Assembly: GCA_964598565.1 (NCBI GenBank)
Contig: CAZRCG010000008.1
Span: 1 to 64,000 of the forward strand
DNA: 64,000 bases
DNA from: CAZRCG01 sp964598565
GTDB taxonomy: Bacteria > Bdellovibrionota > UBA2394
Direction: 5' to 3'
Shown: positions 25,693-34,550 of the stretch, one piece after another
Layout of the letters: every line of letters begins with the position of its first letter
Position numbering within the stretch: position 1 is the first letter of the stretch
The notes under the pieces: model-generated
What the model saw: the letters and a program-made list of their open reading frames with translations, nothing else
Database searches by the model: none
Told to the model about the DNA's origin: nothing
Program-made: the position numbers and the translations under genes

Positions 25693-25900
25693 GTTTTAGC
25701 AGAGCAATTTCTTGCAATTTTTATTGGGTTGCCTCGGTGCGAAGCGATGGGGGTCGCTGTCTTCAGAAGACCGCCTTGCCGTCAGACACTTTCGACCTGA
25801 AATACAGGCGAGCATCCTAGGGGTATTGGCAGTCATCTACTTTCATGGTATGAGCCAGGCAGAATTAATTTTTTATTTATTTCTTTAGGAGTATCTATCT
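25693..25900. other. Gap after tadB with an unexplained 58-codon open frame
   Basis: From a TTG at 25712 to a stop at 25888 a plus-strand frame reads MQFLLGCLGAKRWGSLSSED, then a hydrophobic end (SILGVLAVIYFHG...LIFYLFL). It has no good ribosome site and no recognised family. Its place is where tadC would be expected, but I cannot match it to TadC. Confidence 0.3.
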
Positions 25901-26635
25901 ATGAATTTTATAACAGTCTCTCTTGCTTTGTGTTCAGTTATGTTTGGTATTGCCGGCAAGGCTTATTCCGACGATCGGCCCATGAGTCAGATCGGACTTC
26001 AGCTCAGAGACGGTCGTGAGCTCAAGATGGTCATCCAAAAAGAGACGATGGATTTGGCGTTTCAAGATGGCATATGGCTAAAGGCTCTCCAGATTGTTGA
26101 AGTCAACGACGGTAGAGAGCAGCTGATCAATTCAATTGCTTTGCATACGATTAGTAAAGGTATCCTCTCTTCAATCTATTCTACTTCAGTAGCTAACTTT
26201 GTAGCTAAAGAAATGAGTAATGGCTTTATTGCTATTGCCATTGATCCTACCTATTACCACTCTTACCCGCAGACACGCGTGATAATTTTAAGTTCAGACT
26301 TGAAACGAGTAGTAGCTCGTTCAGACAGCTTAAAAATCAGCCCTTCTGAAATGATTGTCCAGAAAGATCCGGTCACAGGTGAGGATTTTCTTCGGCTGGT
26401 AGGGGCTTTAGAGTATGACGGCAGTGATGTCGATCGTCGTGAAGGCTGCTCTGTTTATAGTCTAGGTATCAGCGGCAGCAAAGTTGCCGTCAAAGGCCAC
26501 TGGCAGAAAACGTTTTGGTTTGCCCCGGGCATTTGTGACTCGATGACGGAAGGCGAGATGGGTAATGTCGAGGTATCATTTGGAGATAAGACCTACACGA
26601 TCGATATCAATGGTCGCTTGGTTAAGAGTCGTTAG
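25901..26635 (+). CDS. Secreted protein of unknown function
   Basis: A 244-residue protein with a clear signal peptide (MNFITVSLALCSVMFGIAGKAYS). The mature part is beta-rich, alternating hydrophobic and charged residues, and has one cysteine pair (CSVYS...ICDSM). I recognise no family. The ATG is preceded by TAGGAG at good spacing. It is not obviously linked to the Tad genes 200 bp upstream. Confidence 0.65.
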   Translation: MNFITVSLALCSVMFGIAGKAYSDDRPMSQIGLQLRDGRELKMVIQKETMDLAFQDGIWLKALQIVEVNDGREQLINSIALHTISKGILSSIYSTSVANFVAKEMSNGFIAIAIDPTYYHSYPQTRVIILSSDLKRVVARSDSLKISPSEMIVQKDPVTGEDFLRLVGALEYDGSDVDRREGCSVYSLGISGSKVAVKGHWQKTFWFAPGICDSMTEGEMGNVEVSFGDKTYTIDINGRLVKSR

Positions 26636-26652
26636 GCTCTATAGGCTCGACT

Positions 26653-26841
26653 TCAACCTAAGAAGGTTCTCCGTAGACTTAGCTCGCTACTTTGAGTCTC
26701 TTCGCTTCGAGCCTGATCGCGCTTGTTGCGCGAGCTAAGATGGGCTTTAACGCGTTCAGCCCCCGAGGCACGAACCTTGGCCTTATTTACTCCGGCCTTT
26801 ACTCTCCCAGCTTTTCGAGTCGTCATTTTTTTCTCTTTCAT
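26653..26841 (-). CDS. Possible small basic protein
   Basis: An open frame of 62 residues very rich in Lys and Arg (MTTRKAGRVKAGVNKAKVRA, then SSRNKRDQARSEE). The composition suggests nucleic-acid binding, but there is no recognised domain and no strong Shine-Dalgarno. ATG 26826 is an alternative start. It may be a chance frame. Confidence 0.35.
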   Translation of the reverse strand: MKEKKMTTRKAGRVKAGVNKAKVRASGAERVKAHLSSRNKRDQARSEETQSSELSLRRTFLG

Positions 26842-26994
26842 GAAGTTTCTTTTACTCGTTGCAAACGCCGATGACTACTGACCTTGGAAAGCATTGACCA
26901 GTATGAACTAGTCTGTGCTGTAGGTATGAATCGCCCGCCTTCAAACAATAGCCCGCCATGATGCGAGGGAGCAGGGAATTTCTCTGCCCGCGAC

Positions 26995-27321
26995 CTATGA
27001 GATATTGGGGGGCAGAATATTATCGAAAACAAACTGAATGGAGTGAGCTTCACCATATCTTGCAGGCCTGTTTCCATCCTTAAAGAATTGACCCTCGGCA
27101 ATTCGATAAAGCAAAAGGCTAGCCATTTTTTCGATGGGAAGATGCGCGTACCCATTTTCAAACTGAAAAAAAACTCCCCCCGCACTGCTTGCGAGGTCAT
27201 GTGGCCTCACCACCTGATGTATCTGCCGCGCAGACAGATTCTTCAGATTGTAATGAGAAACGGCAGCTTTATTCAGTCCGACAATTTCCGAGGCAGATAT
27301 TTCTTTAAGAGCAATGGTCAA
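26995..27321 (-). CDS. Degenerate Fic/Doc-family protein
   Basis: A 108-residue protein that follows the Doc pattern up to the Fic motif: ISASEIVGLNKAAVSHYN, LPIEKMASLLLYRIAEGQFFKDGNRPA. The normal motif HPFxDGN(K/R)R is here QFFKDGNRP, lacking the catalytic His, and the helix that usually follows the motif is replaced by an unrelated tail. Fic/Doc toxins modify targets using that His, so this copy is probably inactive. The ATG overlaps the antitoxin stop (ATGA), the usual toxin-antitoxin arrangement. The C-terminus may have been lost by rearrangement. Confidence 0.6.
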   Translation of the reverse strand: MTIALKEISASEIVGLNKAAVSHYNLKNLSARQIHQVVRPHDLASSAGGVFFQFENGYAHLPIEKMASLLLYRIAEGQFFKDGNRPARYGEAHSIQFVFDNILPPNIS

Positions 27322-27488
27322 CGGCCTAGGTCATCCATCAAATCTGCATTCTGATCCATGAAATCTTGAACCTCCTTCTCACCCACCGAATCCGCAGCAT
27401 TCAAGGTGATCTGGGGATTGCCAAGCCAACTTTTCAAAGCCTGGTTCATCATCAGCGTGAAACTTACCCCTGGATTTCTCATAAGCAT
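27318..27488 (-). CDS. Putative antitoxin of the Fic/Doc pair
   Basis: A 56-residue protein (MLMRNPGVSFTLMMNQALKS, then an acidic C-terminus EKEVQDFMDQNADLMDDLGR). The size, the acidic tail and the 4-bp overlap with the Doc-like gene indicate an antitoxin, although it is not a typical Phd. AGGA lies just upstream of ATG 27488; a TTG at 27506 would lie within the operator. Confidence 0.5.
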   Translation of the reverse strand: MLMRNPGVSFTLMMNQALKSWLGNPQITLNAADSVGEKEVQDFMDQNADLMDDLGR

Positions 27489-27497
27489 AATATCCTG

Positions 27498-27512
27498 TAA
27501 TACCAAGTATTA
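27498..27512 (-). promoter_or_regulatory. Palindromic operator candidate of the Fic/Doc pair
   Basis: TAATAC and GTATTA flank CAA, a perfect 6-3-6 palindrome 9 bp upstream of the antitoxin ATG, in the position expected for autoregulation. Confidence 0.45.
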
Positions 27513-27540
27513 TTCAAGACTAACGATTAACTAATCGATA

Positions 27541-28437
27541 TCATTTCTGACATGTATTTTCTGCGTGACCTATAGACCATATTACCAATTCAGAAATCGC
27601 TTTGCCCATAAGCGAAGCATGTGCGCACACCCCTTCAGTGTCTGGAAGCTGTCGAATAAAGTGAAAGTCAAAAATCAGGAAGGGGCGTTTTCTCAATTGC
27701 TCAAGCCACTGATCAACGAGCCTAGATGAATCAAGTGAGGGACTGTGGTTCGAGTAGTAGGCTCGAAGCTCTTCCACAAATGAATAAGATTCTTCGAGAG
27801 AGTGGCCTGTGAAGCGACCGGTGAGAAGAAGTTTCCCAACGAAGTGATTAATAAATCCCTCTGGAAGCGCCAAAATGAAATTTCGCTCATTCACGCCTAA
27901 AAAGTCTTCCTCAGGAATCGCTGCAAGAATAAAGTCAAAACTCTCCTCACTCGTAAGGATTTTCAGGTAATTATTTGCGAGCGTTGAAAGATGGTGGAAG
28001 CCTAACAAGTTTGCCCCAAACGCCTCTCCAAGTTGAAAAAGCGTCTCAAGGCGAGCAACAAGTTGATTGAATTCTCGTTCAAAAGCAGGATATTCAAGTA
28101 GATTCCAAAACGCATCGGCATCCATCATTCTGGCTTTACTGAATCCTCGCCTCAGAGATGGGAGAGAAGGCTTTAGCCAAAAATCCTCACGTAGATGCTT
28201 TTTTCGATAGGCATCCTCATAGCGCGAAAGGTGATGAGTCTGAATAATTCCGAGCTTGATGGCACGATGAATGATAAGCGTTTTGATCGATACTCCCGCC
28301 TGGGAGTTTGTCCTCGGGGAAAAAAGTTCTCGCTTAACGGCCTCAATTTGCTTGGGCGTTAACGCAGAAGCTTTACTACATTGCAGCAGGTAGACAGTCA
28401 TGCAAACTGCGAAGGCTACAAAGCTTTGAACTCGCAT
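27541..28437 (-). CDS. Secreted helical protein of unknown function
   Basis: About 298 residues with a signal peptide (MRVQSFVAFAVCMTVYLLQ, probable cut after ASA). The rest is helix-rich with many charged residues (LVARLETLFQLGEAFG, ALPEGFINHFVGKLLLTG). I recognise no family. A GTG at 28446 would add three residues. It ends 34 bp before the Fic/Doc pair operator region and is probably a separate unit. Confidence 0.6.
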   Translation of the reverse strand: MRVQSFVAFAVCMTVYLLQCSKASALTPKQIEAVKRELFSPRTNSQAGVSIKTLIIHRAIKLGIIQTHHLSRYEDAYRKKHLREDFWLKPSLPSLRRGFSKARMMDADAFWNLLEYPAFEREFNQLVARLETLFQLGEAFGANLLGFHHLSTLANNYLKILTSEESFDFILAAIPEEDFLGVNERNFILALPEGFINHFVGKLLLTGRFTGHSLEESYSFVEELRAYYSNHSPSLDSSRLVDQWLEQLRKRPFLIFDFHFIRQLPDTEGVCAHASLMGKAISELVIWSIGHAENTCQK

Positions 28438-28830
28438 AGTTGCCACTGAGTATCTCTGAGACGCTTAAAAGCCAAGACCTAAATTGAGGGAGTACCAACT
28501 TTGAAACTTACAGCCGTTGTAGACCATTCCATGCGAGGCAAATATGGCCTAAGGGTACCTGTGGGAGTGGTTCAGCTCTTGGTTTTCGTAATGGTTCATT
28601 TATGACTAACGATGAGAGATTCACGTGGGGTTCAAGGATTCAGAAGCTCGGAGCGGCCTCAATTATGTTGATCGGGAGGTTGATTCATTGGCCGCGAGGG
28701 AGCCTGCCGATATTTTTGGTCGGCAGGGTTGGCGGCAGGGCGGTCTTCTGAATCCTTGAACCCCACGTGAATCTGCTAAGGTTTTAAAAATGAAGCATTC
28801 TCGAAAATTATCCGATTAAGTTGATCAAAT
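28438..28830. other. Gap containing a long inverted-repeat element
   Basis: No gene is seen. The main content is the 158-bp element with 30-bp inverted ends at 28617-28774. Confidence 0.6.
28617..28774. repeat. 158-bp element with perfect 30-bp terminal inverted repeats
   Basis: 28617-28646 and 28745-28774 are exact reverse complements over 30 bp. Inside are two further dyads: GCGGCC...GGCCGC, and CCTGCCGA with TCGGCAGG around a 9-nt loop. The whole could fold as a long stem with two arms. There is no open frame and no clear target duplication at the ends. It could be a miniature transposable element or a structured RNA. Confidence 0.75.
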
Positions 28831-31800
28831 TCACAATAACGAAGCTAAATGGTCTCGACACAGATGAAGCGCTGCTCGGGGCTCGCCACGACGAATGGCA
28901 GCTTTTCGTTGTTCGATCAGCGCGGTTTCAAGGAGCCTGCGAAAGTGGTTCTTAACGACTCTCGGGCTTTGATCTCCAAAGGGCCTGGCTTGACTGTAAC
29001 GCTCTACGATTTGAGAAATATCGTCGATGGTCAAAGTATAGCCCAGTTTGCGTTGTTCATCGATCAGTTGGTTCGCGGCGATTTCTAAAACTTTCTTGAT
29101 CTCTAGTGCGTTAAGAGAGGTAAAGGGAATAATTCTGAGTCGATTGAGGATAGGCCTAGAAAATCCGTTCTGAACCATCTCTTCAATAAGTTCTCGATCA
29201 TTCTCAAGAGGCACCTCGAGGGAAGTAGACTTTAAAGAGGGGGTGGGTAGAGAGGAATCGTTGTGAGAGGTTGAGGTGCTGGAACCCTGTGCGTCCGTAT
29301 GAAAGCCCATCGATCGACGCGCAATCAAGCGAGCTCGCCCCGCGTTCGTCGTGAAAGAAAATAGTGAAAGGCGTGCATTGATAGTTCGGATGCGTGGCCG
29401 AGAAGCCGTCGCATGGCGAGGTTGGTGGCTTTGGACCAGGCCCGTATTAAGAATGTCTAAAACCGCGTTTTGAACTTCGAGGGGTGCTTTTTCAAATTCA
29501 TCGAAAATGAAAAATGTATAGCGATCTTTCTCGAGCTGCTCGGCAATGCGCAATAAAAAGCGGTCGACATCATAACTGCTTGCATAATTCTCCATGGGTA
29601 TGATCACGGGACTATAGCCAAGAGCGGTGGCGAGCGCTTTCGCAAGTTCCGTTTTGCCTACACCTTCGGGGCCCGCAAAGCAGAGCAGACCTTTGGGCCC
29701 TTCGGTGGCCGCCAATTCTAAAAGGCTCGCATTGGCGGCATGAAGGGCAGCCAGTTGAGCGGGGGATTGTCCCACAATGCGCGCCGCGAGAGCTTCAGGA
29801 AGCGCATCGAGTCGGTCTACAATTTTGACAGGATCATTAAACTCAGCGCTTCTTCCATAACGAGCTTGAATGGCCCCGTCGATGTCATGTTGCGTGAGAG
29901 GCCCTTTAGCGGCGGCATTCTCAGTGAGGCGCCGAGACGCAGCGAGATGAAAAAGCGCTGCCGACGCCCCCATCGTTGGGGCGCCTGGATCAAACTGCTC
30001 GAGGCGGCGCTGCATATATTCATAACCTTGCTCATCGAGAGTAAGACCGCCATAGCGCTGGCCTTGCAACTGAAGGCCTTCATAGACGGCTGCCGGGGGG
30101 AGAGGTGTCATCTGTAGGGTAGTGAATCGATTTTTAATTTCATCATCACCGCTAAAGTTTTCATTCCAGGCTGTCTCGGTGGAGGTTCCGAGAATCACCA
30201 AGCCACCCCCAGAAAGGCTGTCGCGGACAAAATCAAAAAAATCGTTCGAATTATCTCGGTGAGTTCCTGAGCCTCGTAAATTGCTCATATCATCGATGAG
30301 AACAAGTGTGGGTCCGTGGCCTTTGGCGAGAGATGTCAGTGCTTGAACTCGTGATTCATATATGCCACTCGTACCAGTGCCCGCACCCAGCTTGCCGGCC
30401 GAGAGAGAAATTATTTTTGTGGTTCGCGGCCAAGACAATATGTCGCCCTTCTTTATTTGGCGCGCGACACTATACATAAGCTCTGATTTGCCCATGCGTG
30501 AAGGGCCCAGAATGACGACGCTGCCCGTATCTTTTCGATTAAGTCCTATAAGAATTCTTTGGACGTCTTCTTCAGATGAAGGCTTGAGTGGAGACTCCAT
30601 GATGCTGGGGTCTGAGGCAATATCGTTTGCGAAATGGTGGATGAACACATAGGGATCTAGCAGTTCATCACCGACAGCGGTCAAAGGCACGCGGCGAGAT
30701 GGCTTCTGACTCTCAATAGCCCAGCGATCTAAATCGATGTCGCGAACCCCATTCGTAAGAGATAGAATGCCGTTGTGAATAGTGAATTCAAGAGGCGTTG
30801 AAGTTCGAGTGCCAATTCGAGCGTGAAGACCATCGTCAGAAAGTAAATAGATTTCGCCGTGCGAGGGGCTCTTAGAATTTGCTGGGGCTTCAGACGCACT
30901 GAATTGTAGTACCGCGAAGACTCGCTCTTTGTAGGTGAAAAGCTTCTGTTCTGCAGAGGGCTTATCGTCGTCGGAAACACTAAGCTCTCGAGGAAATTCA
31001 AAAGTTTGGAAACCACTTACTCCTGTTTTCCAAGCAAACGAAAAGCCTTCGTTGCTATAGGTGAGCGATAGAGCGTCCTGAGAAGAATCGCGAGGGCGGC
31101 TTTTTCGGATGGTTTGTGTTCTGGGGGTATTTCGGGTGGCCGTTTTTTTGGCGACACTTACGGGGGTGGGCGAGACTGCAGACGTGCGTATCTGAGATTT
31201 TGGAATTTGAACCGTATCATTGTATCCCAAGCTTGACTCTGAGAATGAGAGCATGCGGTTTTTGTCGATTACCGGAGCATCGTCATGATGAACTCGAAGG
31301 CCTTCAAAACGATAGAGACCCATGGCTAGATCCCAAACAGCGACGTAGCTATCAAATGATACTTTTTCTTGATTCCCAGGGCGACTTCTCACCACTAAGA
31401 AGAGACCGTCGGGACCCGGGACCAAATCGAGCCTTACAAGATTCCGCCGAATATCTCCTGAAGTCAGTCGCCCAATTTCACGAAGTGTGCCGCTCATATC
31501 GAGTACCGAAAGAATCCCGTCCAAATCTAAAAGTTGATAGTAAGATTGAAATGCTTCTATTTCTTTAGGGTCACCCCTCAGTAGATGATTCAAGAAGCCG
31601 GCCGTAGATTTTACGCGCTTCACAACTTCAGTTCGCCCGGTACTGGATTGGTAGATTACCTTGCCGTTCGAACCATCAGAAAATTCGATTTGTACAAGGA
31701 CTTGGCTACGGTCTTTGAATGCTCGCACCAAGTCTTTGCCCTCAAGACCAGGGATAAGGCCGTTCAAAGTTAAGACCATCAGAGAGAAAGCAAGACAGCG

Positions 31801-31875
31801 TCTTAGAATAGAGCGGGCGCAAGCGAAATTGCCCCAAAGGAATGCCCTAATCTGTTCGCACGCTAGTAATGTCAA
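28831..31875 (-). CDS. ClpB-like double AAA+ ATPase with an export signal
   Basis: A 1014-residue protein. Residues 1-46 carry arginines followed by a hydrophobic segment (FSLMVLTLNGLIPGLEG), a signal peptide or anchor. Residues 50-410 are beta-rich with no recognised family. AAA+ module 1 has GPSRMGKSEL at about 457 and LVLIDD at about 524. Module 2 has GPEGVGKTELAKALA at about 735 and FFIFDEFEKAP at about 788, the layout of ClpA/ClpB disaggregases, including a C-terminal D2-small-like end. Clp proteins normally act in the cytoplasm, so the signal is odd. The TTG start is supported by AAGGG. It lies 109 bp after the 823-residue membrane protein and is probably co-transcribed with it. Confidence 0.75.
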   Translation of the reverse strand: MTLLACEQIRAFLWGNFACARSILRRCLAFSLMVLTLNGLIPGLEGKDLVRAFKDRSQVLVQIEFSDGSNGKVIYQSSTGRTEVVKRVKSTAGFLNHLLRGDPKEIEAFQSYYQLLDLDGILSVLDMSGTLREIGRLTSGDIRRNLVRLDLVPGPDGLFLVVRSRPGNQEKVSFDSYVAVWDLAMGLYRFEGLRVHHDDAPVIDKNRMLSFSESSLGYNDTVQIPKSQIRTSAVSPTPVSVAKKTATRNTPRTQTIRKSRPRDSSQDALSLTYSNEGFSFAWKTGVSGFQTFEFPRELSVSDDDKPSAEQKLFTYKERVFAVLQFSASEAPANSKSPSHGEIYLLSDDGLHARIGTRTSTPLEFTIHNGILSLTNGVRDIDLDRWAIESQKPSRRVPLTAVGDELLDPYVFIHHFANDIASDPSIMESPLKPSSEEDVQRILIGLNRKDTGSVVILGPSRMGKSELMYSVARQIKKGDILSWPRTTKIISLSAGKLGAGTGTSGIYESRVQALTSLAKGHGPTLVLIDDMSNLRGSGTHRDNSNDFFDFVRDSLSGGGLVILGTSTETAWNENFSGDDEIKNRFTTLQMTPLPPAAVYEGLQLQGQRYGGLTLDEQGYEYMQRRLEQFDPGAPTMGASAALFHLAASRRLTENAAAKGPLTQHDIDGAIQARYGRSAEFNDPVKIVDRLDALPEALAARIVGQSPAQLAALHAANASLLELAATEGPKGLLCFAGPEGVGKTELAKALATALGYSPVIIPMENYASSYDVDRFLLRIAEQLEKDRYTFFIFDEFEKAPLEVQNAVLDILNTGLVQSHQPRHATASRPRIRTINARLSLFSFTTNAGRARLIARRSMGFHTDAQGSSTSTSHNDSSLPTPSLKSTSLEVPLENDRELIEEMVQNGFSRPILNRLRIIPFTSLNALEIKKVLEIAANQLIDEQRKLGYTLTIDDISQIVERYSQARPFGDQSPRVVKNHFRRLLETALIEQRKAAIRRGEPRAALHLCRDHLASLL

Positions 31876-31984
31876 GAAGCACCCTTAAAACCCAAAAAAA
31901 CTAAAACCCCAAAAAACCGAATCCAGGCATTTTTCTAATCGGCTCTCACCGACAAGTCAATCATCGACGATTCTGGGGGAAGAT

Positions 31985-34456
31985 TTAAAAGGGACCGAAG
32001 CTATGCTTGAAAGATTTCGCCCAACCCAGCGCGGCGAGGCCCGCCTTACATAGGTTGGTTTTCGCTTTTTCAACAGAGGCATCTCGTTTATTACGATAGG
32101 CCTTTGCAGATTCTTCAGAGCCAAACCAAATACCAAAATCCGACTGTAGAGACTGCGCGCTGGCGCGCAGCGATTCAGTTAAATGCCAGGATGTCGAGCC
32201 TAAATGTACCGCGGCATTTCGTGGAAGCAAATAGGAGACACCAACGACAGAGGCGGCGGCCCCAGAAACATTGAAATGAGGCGATAAATCGACATCCGCC
32301 CATTCGGAGTTGGAGATTTCTTTTATGGGGAGGTATCGTTTGGCGAGTTTATGGCGAAGGTTCTGCATCCATTGCTGAATGCGATGGTAGCGTGCTTGAA
32401 GTCGGCGACTTGCAGTGTCTCCCACAGCATCATGTTCGGAGATCGATGCATTGAGATCGTCCCAGGTACCCAAGATTTTTGCGAACTCCATTTCGAGAGT
32501 CTGTCGCCCTCGTGACGCCATGACAATGGCGAGATCTTCGATAAGAGAGACTGAATGATCGATGATACGGCGAAAGTCCTGTTTCGTTTTGTTCCAATTC
32601 GCATGCCGTAAGTTTTTGCTTCTCAAGTTGTAATGCTCGGCAATTTGTGCTGCCTCAAAGGCGGATACAGGAACATAGAGAAGAAAGGCCATAAGGCCCA
32701 CAGGCAGATTGACGCCCGCCGACCCTAAGGGAACAAGGATCGAAAAATTCATCAGAGCCAATACTTTAACGGGCAAATTCAAATAAACCTCCGTGAGATT
32801 GTAAATCATGCGTCGCCACTTCCACTGAAACCAGGTGCCGACAGTTTCGCGCCAGCCGCCATCTTTCTTATAAATGCGTCCTAACAATGGTACCGGAAAT
32901 TGCCTTCGGGCAAGGCCAGCCTCTTCCGCGAGATCTACGAGAACGAAGGTATTGGCTTTTACATAACCGTTCACGAAGGAGTTCGTAATAATACGGAACC
33001 AACTGCCCAAGTCAGAAATGGCCTTCCCAGTAATTAAAAATGTAAACGGAATCGCGTAGAGAAGAGACTTTACAAGTTTTCGTTGGGTTCTTGTTTTTTT
33101 ATCTTTGGGAAGGCCCTCCCAATAAATCCACGTATCTATTAAGAGGCCAATAATGACCGAACCGAAAAAGAAGGTATACGTGGCGCCTTTTAAGACATCA
33201 TCCCAGCTGCGATGATTTTGGTTGAGAAGCTCAATCTCTAGGTAGCCCAGCCCCAAAATGAGTCCAAACTGAAAGAGCGAGCAGAATACTTGTTCGATCG
33301 CCGTAGCGCCATTTACGGGATGAACGGTAGCCCAGCGCCATAGAGTTAAAAATTCTCGTGATAATTTAGACTCTGGCTTGCGATAGTCGCGGACTTCTAA
33401 AATCTGCTGCATGCCTAGAGCTTGGCCATTATTTCGGTAGATGATGGCTATAGAATCTCGGCCCCGCTTGCCGTCAATACGGTGAGTTCCTCCATGCACG
33501 AGGCCTCGAGCAAGCATCACATGATAATGTCTACTGTCAGCAGGCAATGTGTCGACGCAAACAAAATAAAATGCGCGCTCCGACTTAAAGTGCACTATTT
33601 TAACTACCTTAACGCGTCCGCCCGAGTCCTCATTGACTGTCAACTCCGCCCGACCCCAACCGTTGATTTTTGTTTGGATGCTCTCCTCTTCGTCCCGAAT
33701 ACGACGCATCAACTCACGATCGGTTGCCTCGACAGCTTGAGCCAGAATCTCAGGGGCTCTGCTGCCGGTGGGATCCAATTTTTTTTCAAACTCTGCGAGA
33801 ATGGAGAGCTCTGTCTTTACGGCTTTTTCTTGCATCATGAGGAAAGCCTCATGAATTCGGCGACTCCAGTCTCTGGCAGAGTAGCCATCAAAATTAAAGC
33901 TGATATCTTCGAGAGATTCCGTCAGAGAGTGATAGGTGCGACGCGGTTGAAATGGCTTTCGAGGGTCTGCAACGAGGATTTCTCTTTTTGGACCCTCTAA
34001 GAGATAGGACACGGTAGTTAACGCATGGAGATACTGGGCATAATCACCCAAATTGTGACCCTCTCGAACTAGTGAAGTTAAATCACTGCCTTCGGGTAAT
34101 ACCGTAAGAAGGTCATTGTAAATGTCTTGAAGGGTGTCTGAGGATGTTTCTGGGTTAATATCCTGCTCGACGAAGTTCAGTACGTCTTTAATATGTGAAT
34201 GTCCCAGCCGTTCAGATGGGCGAAGATTCTGGTAGCTGGTGTGATAGTCGGTTCGTGTCGAAAAGATTTCATCAGCGGCTGACTTACCCAGGGTTGTGCC
34301 CGTGGTTTGGGATAGGGCAATAAGTGCAATGGTTAGGGCTAAAGCTCTGAACACGCTCAGCGAGAATCGGCACGCTAGCGCCGTAGAAAGGGCGACAGGA
34401 CGCCCTGATAGTTTAAAAACAACTCTGGCTGTATTTATGGCCCCGTTCTCTAACAC
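31985..34456 (-). CDS. Large exported membrane protein, 823 residues, unknown function
   Basis: I recognise no family. It starts at a GTG with a long N-terminus leading to a signal peptide (FRALALTIALIALSQ). Residues 60-370 are soluble and helical, with one beta-rich part (VKIVHFKSERAFYFVCVDTL). Hydrophobic helices group near 395-440 (SLFQFGLILGLGYLE, TFFFGSVIIGLLIDTWIYW), 465-485 (LLYAIPFTFLITGKAIS) and 565-605 (MNFSILVPLGSAGVNLPVG). A helical tail follows. The arrangement resembles the 1454-residue protein at 5834. It is upstream of the exported AAA+ gene, so the two may work together. Confidence 0.65.
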   Translation of the reverse strand: MLENGAINTARVVFKLSGRPVALSTALACRFSLSVFRALALTIALIALSQTTGTTLGKSAADEIFSTRTDYHTSYQNLRPSERLGHSHIKDVLNFVEQDINPETSSDTLQDIYNDLLTVLPEGSDLTSLVREGHNLGDYAQYLHALTTVSYLLEGPKREILVADPRKPFQPRRTYHSLTESLEDISFNFDGYSARDWSRRIHEAFLMMQEKAVKTELSILAEFEKKLDPTGSRAPEILAQAVEATDRELMRRIRDEEESIQTKINGWGRAELTVNEDSGGRVKVVKIVHFKSERAFYFVCVDTLPADSRHYHVMLARGLVHGGTHRIDGKRGRDSIAIIYRNNGQALGMQQILEVRDYRKPESKLSREFLTLWRWATVHPVNGATAIEQVFCSLFQFGLILGLGYLEIELLNQNHRSWDDVLKGATYTFFFGSVIIGLLIDTWIYWEGLPKDKKTRTQRKLVKSLLYAIPFTFLITGKAISDLGSWFRIITNSFVNGYVKANTFVLVDLAEEAGLARRQFPVPLLGRIYKKDGGWRETVGTWFQWKWRRMIYNLTEVYLNLPVKVLALMNFSILVPLGSAGVNLPVGLMAFLLYVPVSAFEAAQIAEHYNLRSKNLRHANWNKTKQDFRRIIDHSVSLIEDLAIVMASRGRQTLEMEFAKILGTWDDLNASISEHDAVGDTASRRLQARYHRIQQWMQNLRHKLAKRYLPIKEISNSEWADVDLSPHFNVSGAAASVVGVSYLLPRNAAVHLGSTSWHLTESLRASAQSLQSDFGIWFGSEESAKAYRNKRDASVEKAKTNLCKAGLAALGWAKSFKHSFGPF

Positions 34457-34550
34457 GTGGTCAATAAAGCCCTTTCAGTGGCCCCGAGGGGGGTGAATTC
34501 AATTTAATGCTACTGGCAAAATGTCTAACAGAGCCCGGTAGAAATTGACA

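Noticed and set aside
25760..28760. Similarity between 25764-25785 and the complement of 28733-28754
   Set aside because: About 20 of 22 bases match, which is expected about once by chance in a window of this size; nothing around it aligns.
33422..34000. 192-codon plus-strand open frame
   Set aside because: It lies antisense within the 823-residue gene, has no ribosome site and no recognisable motif.
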